From assembly GCF_023195535.1 (NCBI RefSeq), contig NZ_JALPNF010000004.1, forward strand, positions 62,001-126,000: a stretch of 64,000 nucleotides of DNA, in the 5' to 3' direction. A model generated the notes under the pieces. It saw nothing but the letters and a program-made list of their open reading frames with translations, had not been told where the DNA came from and ran no database searches. Positions 42,688 to 50,543 of the stretch are shown here, in pieces. The stretch comes from Sphingomonas faeni. GTDB taxonomy: Bacteria > Pseudomonadota > Alphaproteobacteria > Sphingomonadales > Sphingomonadaceae. The translations under genes were made by a program, and so were the position numbers. The first letter of the stretch is position 1. Each line of letters starts with the position of its first letter.

Positions 42688-45639
42688 ATGACATATTTGG
42701 TCAAGAAACTACGGGGTCGGGCGGGCGTCGGGGCCATGGTCGCGATGCTGCTGTCGTCCAGCGCCTATGCGCAGGTTTTGCCTGCGCCGGAGCCGAGCGA
42801 TGGAGTCAGCGCTGGGCCGAGCGTCGATGAAGTAATCGTCGTGACCGGCACGCGCATCCGCCGCCCCGATCTGCAGAGCAACAGTCCGATCACGTCGGTG
42901 ACGGACCAGGAGATCAAATATCAGGGCGCGGTCAACGTCGAGAGCGTGCTGAACCGCCTGCCGCAGTTCACCGCCGACGCTAACGAGAACGTCTCGAACG
43001 GCTCGGACGGCACGGCCAACATCAATCTGCGCAACCTCGGCTCCAATCGGACGCTCATCCTGCTCAACGGCCAGCGTTTGTTGCCGCAACAGGCGATCGA
43101 TCTGAACTTCGTGCCCTCCGCGCTGATCGACCGGGTCGACGTGGTGACCGGCGGCGCGTCGGCGGTGTATGGGTCCGACGCTGTGGCGGGCGTGGTCAAC
43201 TTCGTGCTGAAGGATCACCTCGACGGGTTGCGGATCGATGTGCAGGCCGGGCTCGGCGTGCACACCAACGACAACGGCGCGGTGCGCGATATCATCAACA
43301 CGCGCGGCTATGCCAATGCGCCGCGCCGCGTCGCCGATGGCGGCAAGCAGGACATCAACGCGGCGTACGGCAAGAACTTCGCCGATGGTCGCGGCAACGT
43401 CACCGTCTATGGCGGGTATCGTCACACCGATCCGGTATTGCAGGCGAACCGCGACGTATCGGCCTGCGCGCTGAACCAGGCGGACGATGCCGGCACGGGT
43501 CTGGTCTGCGGCGGATCGAGTAACTCGCCCTACGGCACGTTCGCCCCACTCGGTGGGCCCAATGCCGGCAAGACGCTGACCAACAACATGAACGGCACGC
43601 AGACCTGGGTGCCCTACACGTCCGCCTACGCCTATAACTACTCGCCGACCAACTACCTCCAGCGGTCCGACGATCGCTACATCGGCGGCGCATTCGCCAA
43701 GTTCGAGATCGCGCCGATCGCCGAAGTCTATGGCAGCTTCATGTACATGAAGGACCACACCTTCTCGCAGGTCGCGCCGTCCGCGCTGTTCCTGGGAACG
43801 AGCTTCACCGTGCCGTGCGACAACCCGCTGATGAGCGCGGCGCAACAACAGTCGTTGTGCGGCGCGAGCGCCGGGACATCGGCGACGCAGGACACGCTGA
43901 TCGGCTATCGGCTCGGCGACGGGCAGTCGCGACGCGACGACCTTCGCCATCAGGATTACCGCTACTCCGCCGGTGTGCGCGGCGATCTCGGCCACGGTTT
44001 CCAATACGACGTGAACTATTTGCATTCGTTGGTGAAGTTCAACGAGACGTACATGAACAACGTCGACAACGTGAAGGCGCAGCGCGCGCTCGACGTGGTC
44101 AACGTCAACGGCGTACCGACCTGTCGTTCGGTGATCGACGGCAGCGATCCGGCCTGCATACCGGTCAACGTGTTCCAGCCCAACGCCATCACCGACACGC
44201 AGGCCGCCTATCTGTTTTCGGAGAGCAACACCGCGTCGCGCAATGCGCTCACGGTGATCTCCGCGAACGTCAACGGCGACCTCGGCACGTTCGGCATCAC
44301 CAGCCCCTGGGCCAAGCGCGGCGTCAACATCGCGATCGGCGCCGAGCGTCGCCGCGAGACGCTGAACTACACCGCGGACGCGGTGGCCGAACAGGGCGGC
44401 GCGACCGACTCCGACGGCCGCATCACCGTCAACGAAGCGTATGGCGAGATCGAAATTCCGATCCTGCAGAACCTGCCGTTCGCGCATGCGCTGACCATCA
44501 ACGGCGGCCTTCGCTATTCGGCGTATCGCAACGACCAGCAATCGACCGGACTGAAGTCGAAATACAATGTCTGGACCTACAAGGGTGAAGCGAGCTGGGC
44601 GCCGTCCGAGGATGCGCGTCTTCGCTTCAGCTACAACCGCGCGATCCGCGCGCCCAATATCGGCGAGCTGTTCGGATCGCGATCGATCGGCAACGTCGCC
44701 GCGCAGGATCCGTGCTCCGGCGCATCGCCGACCGCATCGCTCGACGTGTGCCGGCTGACCGGGGTGACGCAGGCACAATATGGCAACATCATCGAATGTC
44801 CGTCGGATACGTGCTCGGCACAGTTTGGCGGGAACGTCGCGCTGAAGCCTGAAAAGGCGGATACCTATACGGCGGGTATCGTGCTGACCCCGCGGATGCT
44901 GCGCAACTTCACGCTGACCGTCGATTATTTCCACGTGAAGGTGAAGGACTATATCAGCTCGGTCGATCCATCGCTCGCGATCAGCCAGTGCGTCGCGGGT
45001 GGCGATCCGTTCTATTGCGGACTGTTTACGCGCGATCCGCGCTCGGGCGCGATCTTCGGGACCAACGGCTATATCGTCTCGACGACGTACAATACCGGAT
45101 CGCTGACGACCTCCGGCGTCGACATCACTGCCGATTACACGTTCGGCATCGGCGCGTTCGGCAAGATCAACCTCAACCTGGTCGGCACGCGCCTGATCGA
45201 ACAGGCCGCCGAACCGCTGGCAGGTCTGGGCAGCTATGATTGCAGGGGGCTGTACGGCTATACCTGCGGCCAGCCCAACCCGACATGGCGGCATGCGATG
45301 CGGACGACCTGGCAGATGCCGCAGGGTGCATCGGTATCGGTGTCGTGGCGCCATACCGATGCAGTCACGCTGTCGTCGCTGTCCGACAACAGCTTCCTTG
45401 CCGGCACGCCGAGCGTCATTAACAAGAAGATCTCGGCCTATAATTACATTGATCTCGCCGGTACCGTCGCAGTCGGGCGGGGGCTCCAGTTGCGCGCCGG
45501 CGTCAACAACCTGTTCGACAAGGATCCACCGGCGATCGCGGCCGGCATCCTGTCGTCGTTCGGTAACGGCAATACCTATCCCGGCGTGTACGATACGCTG
45601 GGGCGGACGATGTTCGTTGGCGCCACGGTGAATTTCTGA
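42688..45639 (+). CDS. TonB-dependent receptor of the candidate HRGP locus
   Basis: Outer-membrane receptor of 983 residues. It has a signal peptide (cleavage near SSSAYAQ, about 29), a TonB-box-like segment (VDEVIVVTGTRIRRPDLQSN), and a plug domain with NVESVLNRLPQFTADANENV and GSDAVAGVVNFVLKD. The beta-barrel ends TLGRTMFVGATVNF. Several cysteine pairs in barrel loops suggest disulfides outside the cell. It is the first gene of an operon with a GH2 glycosidase (22-base gap) and an S9 peptidase, so it probably imports glycopeptides or oligosaccharides. It is preceded by operator-like motif 1. The ligand is inferred only. Confidence 0.87.
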   Translation: MTYLVKKLRGRAGVGAMVAMLLSSSAYAQVLPAPEPSDGVSAGPSVDEVIVVTGTRIRRPDLQSNSPITSVTDQEIKYQGAVNVESVLNRLPQFTADANENVSNGSDGTANINLRNLGSNRTLILLNGQRLLPQQAIDLNFVPSALIDRVDVVTGGASAVYGSDAVAGVVNFVLKDHLDGLRIDVQAGLGVHTNDNGAVRDIINTRGYANAPRRVADGGKQDINAAYGKNFADGRGNVTVYGGYRHTDPVLQANRDVSACALNQADDAGTGLVCGGSSNSPYGTFAPLGGPNAGKTLTNNMNGTQTWVPYTSAYAYNYSPTNYLQRSDDRYIGGAFAKFEIAPIAEVYGSFMYMKDHTFSQVAPSALFLGTSFTVPCDNPLMSAAQQQSLCGASAGTSATQDTLIGYRLGDGQSRRDDLRHQDYRYSAGVRGDLGHGFQYDVNYLHSLVKFNETYMNNVDNVKAQRALDVVNVNGVPTCRSVIDGSDPACIPVNVFQPNAITDTQAAYLFSESNTASRNALTVISANVNGDLGTFGITSPWAKRGVNIAIGAERRRETLNYTADAVAEQGGATDSDGRITVNEAYGEIEIPILQNLPFAHALTINGGLRYSAYRNDQQSTGLKSKYNVWTYKGEASWAPSEDARLRFSYNRAIRAPNIGELFGSRSIGNVAAQDPCSGASPTASLDVCRLTGVTQAQYGNIIECPSDTCSAQFGGNVALKPEKADTYTAGIVLTPRMLRNFTLTVDYFHVKVKDYISSVDPSLAISQCVAGGDPFYCGLFTRDPRSGAIFGTNGYIVSTTYNTGSLTTSGVDITADYTFGIGAFGKINLNLVGTRLIEQAAEPLAGLGSYDCRGLYGYTCGQPNPTWRHAMRTTWQMPQGASVSVSWRHTDAVTLSSLSDNSFLAGTPSVINKKISAYNYIDLAGTVAVGRGLQLRAGVNNLFDKDPPAIAAGILSSFGNGNTYPGVYDTLGRTMFVGATVNF

Positions 45640-45661
45640 CGGTGACCGCTGGGGTAATGGT

Positions 45662-48133
45662 ATGACGAGCTTGGTCCGCCGCGACGTTTTGAAGACGGGC
45701 GGCGTGACCGCGCTTGCTGCGATCGTTCCCGCAATGCCGATCGCTGCGGCGGGGACGTCTCCCTCGGTCGGCCCGCGCGAGATCGTCTCGCTCGGGACCG
45801 GGTGGCGGTTTCATCTGGGGCACGCGAGCGATCCGGCGAAGGATTTCGGCTTCGGCCGTTCGCACGACACCTATGCCAAGTCGGGCGATGTCGGCACGCC
45901 GGTTGCCGAAGCGAAATTCGACGATAGCGCTTGGGAGTCAGTGACGCTGCCGCACGACTGGGCGGTCGACCTGCCGTTTGTGAAATTCGGACCGGCGGGG
46001 AGCGAGGCGGACCGCACCGGATCGTTCCAGGGGTTCAAGCCGGTTGGGCGGATGTGGCCCGCGACCAGCGTCGGCTGGTATCGGCGCGTGATCCCGCTGG
46101 CGAAGGCGGATTCGGGGCGGCGGTTGTTGCTCCAGTTCGACGGGGTGGCGCGCGATTGCATCGTGATCCTCAACGGCTTCGTCGTCGGCGCCAACGAAAG
46201 CGGCTACGCGCCGTTCGAGATCGACGTGACCGACTTCGCCAAACCGGGCGAGGATAATGTGCTCGTCATCCGCTGCGACGTGAGCTTGGGCGAGGCGTGG
46301 TCGTACGAGGGGGCGGGGCTCTACCGCGACGTGCGACTGGTGAAGACGTCGCCCGCGCATGTCCGGCGCTGGGGTGCGACCGTGCGCTGTTCCGTCGAGG
46401 CCGGCGGCGCGACGGTCCGGGTTGCGACCGAGATTGCGAATGATGGCCGTGCGTGTGAGGCGCGGGTTCGATCGACGGTGATCGGTCCGGACGGGAAGAC
46501 GGTCGCGGCGCTGTTCGCGGACCCGCTCGGCTTGCCGGCCTGGGGTACCGTGACGGCTGCGCAGGAGACACGCATCGCCGCGCCCGCGCTCTGGTCGCTG
46601 GAGACGCCGCACCTTTATACCTTGGTCAGCGAGATCCTCGTCGACGGCGTGGTGGTCGATCGCGACACGTGCAGCTTCGGGATCCGCACGATCCGCTTCG
46701 ATGCGAACCGCGGGTTTTTCCTCAACGGCAAGCCGGTCAAGATCAAGGGCACCTGCAACCATCAGGATCACGCCGGGGTCGGCTTCGCGGTGCCCGACAG
46801 CCTGCACGTCTGGCGGCTCGAACGGCTGAAGGCGATGGGCAGCAACGCCTATCGCTCGACGCATCATTCGCCGTCGCCCGCGGTCCTCGACGCGTGCGAC
46901 CGGATGGGCATCCTGATGATCGACGAGACGCGGCAGATGTCGAGCAATGCCGAGGGGCTGGGGCAGCTCGAACGGATGGTGCGGCAAGGGCGCAACCATC
47001 CGAGCATCATCCTGTGGAGCATCGGCAACGAGGAGATCCACCGCGGCAGCGAGACCGGCGCGCGGATCGCCGAGACGATGAAGCGCAAAGTGTACGAACT
47101 CGACGGGACGCGGTCGGTGACGGAGGCGTTCAACGGCAAGTTCGGCGAGGGGGCGTCGCGCGTGCTCGACGTGATGGGGTGCAATTATTACCTCGACGCG
47201 ATCGATCCGTACCACGCCGCGCATCCCGACATGCCGATGATCGGTACCGAGACGGGCAGCACGGTGATGACCCGCGGCGAATATGCGCGCGACGACAAAC
47301 AGGGCTTCGTGCCCGCCTACGATCGCGAGTTTCCCAAATGGGCGACGACCGCGGAGACGTGGTGGAGCTTCTACGACGCGCGGCCATTCCTGAGCGGCGG
47401 GTTCGTCTGGACCGGGTTCGACTATCGCGGCGAACCTACGCCGTTCGAACGCTGGCCCGAGAACGTCTCGAACTTCGGCCAGATGGACCTCTGCGGCTTC
47501 CCCAAGGACAATTACTTTTACTACCGCGCGTGGTGGAGCGGGGAGCCGGTGCTGCACCTGTTCCCCCACTGGAACTGGGCCGGGCGCGAAGGCCAGTCGG
47601 TCTCGGTGTGGGTGCACAGCAATTGCGACGCGGTCGAGCTGGTCCTGAACGGACGGAGTCTCGGACGGCAATCGGTCGTGAAGAACACGCATCTCGAATG
47701 GCAGGTGGCGTATGCCCCGGGGCGGATCGAGGCGCACGGGTATCGCGGCGGCAAGCGCGTGATGCATGCGGTGCGCGAGACCACCGGCGCGCCGGCATGG
47801 ATCGGCCTGTCGAGCGACCGGCGGCAGCTGGCGCCGGGCGAGGTCGCGGTCGTGCGCGTGGCGATCCTCGACGCGAAACGGCGCGAAATGCCTACCGCGT
47901 CCAATCGCGTGTCGTTCACGCTGACGGGTGATGCGAAACTGCTCGGTGTCGGCAACGGCGATCCGCGGAGTCTGGAGCCCGATCATGCAATGTCGCGCTC
48001 CGCGTTCAACGGGCTCTGCATGGCGCTGGTGCAGGCGGGTGCGAAGGGCGGGCCGATCCGGCTGGAGGCGCGTGGCGACGGCCTCGCGCCGGCGATGCTG
48101 CCGCTCATCGGTCTGACCAAGGATATCCCATGA
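45662..48133 (+). CDS. Glycoside hydrolase family 2 (beta-galactosidase-like), Tat-exported
   Basis: 823 residues. The N-terminus RRDVLKTGG plus a hydrophobic stretch is a Tat-type signal, so the enzyme acts in the periplasm folded. The GH2 sugar-binding domain is at about 40-225 (LPHDWAVDLPF, GWYRRVIPL, EGAGLYRDVRLV), followed by an immunoglobulin-like domain to about 340. The TIM barrel follows, with RFDANRGFFLNGKPVKIKG, acid/base Glu 457 (LWSIGNEE) and probable nucleophile Glu 530 (PMIGTETGS). A C-terminal DUF4982-like region ends the protein. It hydrolyses a beta-linked galactose-type or related sugar. The four-base overlap with the S9 gene indicates coupling. Confidence 0.88.
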   Translation: MTSLVRRDVLKTGGVTALAAIVPAMPIAAAGTSPSVGPREIVSLGTGWRFHLGHASDPAKDFGFGRSHDTYAKSGDVGTPVAEAKFDDSAWESVTLPHDWAVDLPFVKFGPAGSEADRTGSFQGFKPVGRMWPATSVGWYRRVIPLAKADSGRRLLLQFDGVARDCIVILNGFVVGANESGYAPFEIDVTDFAKPGEDNVLVIRCDVSLGEAWSYEGAGLYRDVRLVKTSPAHVRRWGATVRCSVEAGGATVRVATEIANDGRACEARVRSTVIGPDGKTVAALFADPLGLPAWGTVTAAQETRIAAPALWSLETPHLYTLVSEILVDGVVVDRDTCSFGIRTIRFDANRGFFLNGKPVKIKGTCNHQDHAGVGFAVPDSLHVWRLERLKAMGSNAYRSTHHSPSPAVLDACDRMGILMIDETRQMSSNAEGLGQLERMVRQGRNHPSIILWSIGNEEIHRGSETGARIAETMKRKVYELDGTRSVTEAFNGKFGEGASRVLDVMGCNYYLDAIDPYHAAHPDMPMIGTETGSTVMTRGEYARDDKQGFVPAYDREFPKWATTAETWWSFYDARPFLSGGFVWTGFDYRGEPTPFERWPENVSNFGQMDLCGFPKDNYFYYRAWWSGEPVLHLFPHWNWAGREGQSVSVWVHSNCDAVELVLNGRSLGRQSVVKNTHLEWQVAYAPGRIEAHGYRGGKRVMHAVRETTGAPAWIGLSSDRRQLAPGEVAVVRVAILDAKRREMPTASNRVSFTLTGDAKLLGVGNGDPRSLEPDHAMSRSAFNGLCMALVQAGAKGGPIRLEARGDGLAPAMLPLIGLTKDIP

Positions 48134-50436
48134 CTGTACGTCGTTCGTCGCGGGCGCTCGCGCTGATCCTGTTGTGCGCTTCGGCGGCGGCGCAGGCCGC
48201 GCCCGACGAAGCCGCGTTCCGGCGATCGATCGGACTGCGCCGGGCTTGGCAGGATCTGACGCGGGAGGTCGCTTGGCCGGCGCACTGGACACCGGACGGG
48301 CGGCGCTTCTCGTATCGCAAGACGGTGGCGGGTGGGTTCGCGTTCGAGGCGGTCGACGCGCAGACGCTCGCCAAGTCGCCCGCATTTGATGCGGCCAAGC
48401 TCGCGGCGGCGTTAGGCGATGCACGGCACGAGACGGTCGATCCGATGCACCTGCCGTTTGCCGCGTTCGACTATATGGAGGACGGCAAGGCGATCGCGTT
48501 CTCGCTGGACGAGACGCGGTGGCAGTGCGGGATCGTCGTCTATCGTTGCGAGGCGGTCGTCGATCGGAGCCGACCGCGCGGCTTTGGCGTGGTGCGCGAT
48601 ATGGCGGTGCCGGCGGACAACAGCCCGAAGGCTTCGCCCGATGGGAATTGGACCGCGTTCGTACAGGGCGACAACCTCGTCGTGCGCAAGACCGGCGACA
48701 CCACGATCGTGCCGCTCAGCGTCGATGGCACAGCGGGCGACTTCTATGATCCCGAGACGCTGCGCTGGTCGCCCGACAGTCGCCACATCATGATCTACCG
48801 CGTTCGTCCGGGGTATCAGCGGCGCGTCCTCCGCGTGGAGTCGTCGCCGCGCGACCAGCTCCAGCCAAAGCTACAAAGCCAGCTCTACCCGAAGCCCGGC
48901 GATGCGATCGACCAGGAACGGCCGGTGCTGTTCGACGTCGCGATGCGGCGGCAAACCGTGATCGACGACGCGCTTTTCCCCAACCCGTACCAACTCTCCG
49001 CACCGCGCTGGCGGAGCGACGGGCGCAGCGTGGCATTCGACTATGTCCGGCGCGGTTTCGGGCAGGCGCGCGTCATCGCGGTCGAAGCCGACACGGGCGT
49101 CGCGCATGCCGCGGTCACCGAGGACGCGAAGACGTTCGTCTATGCCGATCGTCGCTACGCGCACGAGGTCGGCGCGGATGGCCGTGAGATCGTCTGGGCG
49201 TCGGAACGCGATGGCTGGAACCATCTGTACCTGATCGACGGTCGCACCGGGGCCGTGAAAAACCGGATCACGACCGGCGACTGGGTGGTGCGCGACGTCA
49301 TCGCCGTCGACGATGCCAAGCGGCAGATCATCTTTTCGGCGAGCGGTATGAATGCGGGCGAGGACCCGTATTTCCGCCACGTCTACCGGATCGATTTCGA
49401 CGGGCGCCACCTGACCGCACTGACGCCCGCAAAGGCGGATCACGACACGCGGTTCTCGCCGGACGGGACGCTGTATGTCGACACCTATTCGCGCGTCGAC
49501 CTGCCGACCGTCAGCGAACTTCATCGGTCGAGCGACGGTGCGCTGGTCGCGACGATCACCACGGGCGACGACAGTGCCTTGCGCACGGCGGGGTTCAGGC
49601 CGCCCGAGGCGTTCGTCGCGAAGGGGCGCGATGGCAAGACCGACATCTGGGGCGTCGTCGTCCGCCCGCACGATTACGATCCGAGCAAGCGCTATCCGGT
49701 GATCGAGAACATCTATGCGGGGCCGCACGACAGTTTCGTGCCCAAGCAATATTGGCCGTTCGGGTACCATTCCGGCGGCGACAAGGTCATCGGCATGCAG
49801 GAGCAGGCAGACCTCGGCTTCATCGTCGTGCAGATCGACGGGATGGGGACCGCCAACCGCTCGAAGGCATTCCAGGACGTCGCGTGGAAGAACCTCGCGG
49901 ACTCGGGCTTTCCGGACCGGATCGCGTGGCACCGCGCGATGGCGGCGAAGGACCCGTCCTACGATATCGGCCGGGTCGGGATCTACGGCGCGTCGGCGGG
50001 TGGGCAGAGCACGCTCAACGCGCTGCTGTTCCACGGCGATTTCTACAAGGTCGGGGTGGCCTATGCCGGGTGCTACGACAACCGGATGGACAAGATCAGC
50101 TGGAACGAACAGTGGCTCGGCTGGCCGGTTGATGCGAGCTATGCCGCCGCCTCGGGGGTCGATCACGCCGCCCAACTCACGGGCAAACTGCTGATGATCG
50201 TCGGTGAGCAGGACAGCAATGTCGACCCGGCCTCGACGATGCAGGTGGCCGATGCGCTGATCCGGGCGGGGAAGGATTTCGAGCTGCTGGTGGTGCCGGG
50301 CGGCGAACATAGCGTCGGGCGCTCGACCGGGCCGATCGACTATGTCGCGCGGCGGCAGTTCGGGTTCTTCGTGCGGGAGCTTGGCGGTGAGGCGGTGCCG
50401 GATTGGAATGGGGTGTCGCTTAATCCTCCCCTTTGA
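48130..50436 (+). CDS. S9 prolyl-peptidase, DPP-IV-like, exported
   Basis: 768-residue serine peptidase with a signal peptide (about 1-23). An N-terminal beta-propeller covers about 40-510 and a C-terminal alpha/beta-hydrolase domain about 515-755. The catalytic triad is visible: Ser 622 in GIYGASAGG, Asp 695 in GEQDSNVDP and His 727 in GGEHSVG, spaced as in dipeptidyl peptidase IV. Family members release Xaa-Pro dipeptides from the N-terminus of peptides. In this operon it would trim proline/hydroxyproline-rich peptides after sugar removal. The stop codon lies inside a palindromic repeat, and the last residues (NPPL) are encoded by it. Confidence 0.88.
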   Translation: MTVRRSSRALALILLCASAAAQAAPDEAAFRRSIGLRRAWQDLTREVAWPAHWTPDGRRFSYRKTVAGGFAFEAVDAQTLAKSPAFDAAKLAAALGDARHETVDPMHLPFAAFDYMEDGKAIAFSLDETRWQCGIVVYRCEAVVDRSRPRGFGVVRDMAVPADNSPKASPDGNWTAFVQGDNLVVRKTGDTTIVPLSVDGTAGDFYDPETLRWSPDSRHIMIYRVRPGYQRRVLRVESSPRDQLQPKLQSQLYPKPGDAIDQERPVLFDVAMRRQTVIDDALFPNPYQLSAPRWRSDGRSVAFDYVRRGFGQARVIAVEADTGVAHAAVTEDAKTFVYADRRYAHEVGADGREIVWASERDGWNHLYLIDGRTGAVKNRITTGDWVVRDVIAVDDAKRQIIFSASGMNAGEDPYFRHVYRIDFDGRHLTALTPAKADHDTRFSPDGTLYVDTYSRVDLPTVSELHRSSDGALVATITTGDDSALRTAGFRPPEAFVAKGRDGKTDIWGVVVRPHDYDPSKRYPVIENIYAGPHDSFVPKQYWPFGYHSGGDKVIGMQEQADLGFIVVQIDGMGTANRSKAFQDVAWKNLADSGFPDRIAWHRAMAAKDPSYDIGRVGIYGASAGGQSTLNALLFHGDFYKVGVAYAGCYDNRMDKISWNEQWLGWPVDASYAAASGVDHAAQLTGKLLMIVGEQDSNVDPASTMQVADALIRAGKDFELLVVPGGEHSVGRSTGPIDYVARRQFGFFVRELGGEAVPDWNGVSLNPPL

Positions 50437-50543
50437 GGGGAGGTGGCAGCCCGCTTGGGCTGACGGGGGGGTGGCCCGCTACCGAGAGCGCGATACCCCT
50501 CCGTCTGGCAAGCGCCAGCCACCTCCCCCTATGGGGGAGGATC
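50422..50543. repeat. Palindromic repeat, family A, holding or abutting stops of two converging genes
   Basis: 122-base element (left arm AATCCTCCCCTTTGAGGGGA, right arm TCCCCCTATGGGGGAGGATC). The S9 stop (50434-50436) lies inside the left arm; the right end touches the DUF5695 stop (50542-50544). It would form a stem in both transcripts. Confidence 0.85.
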
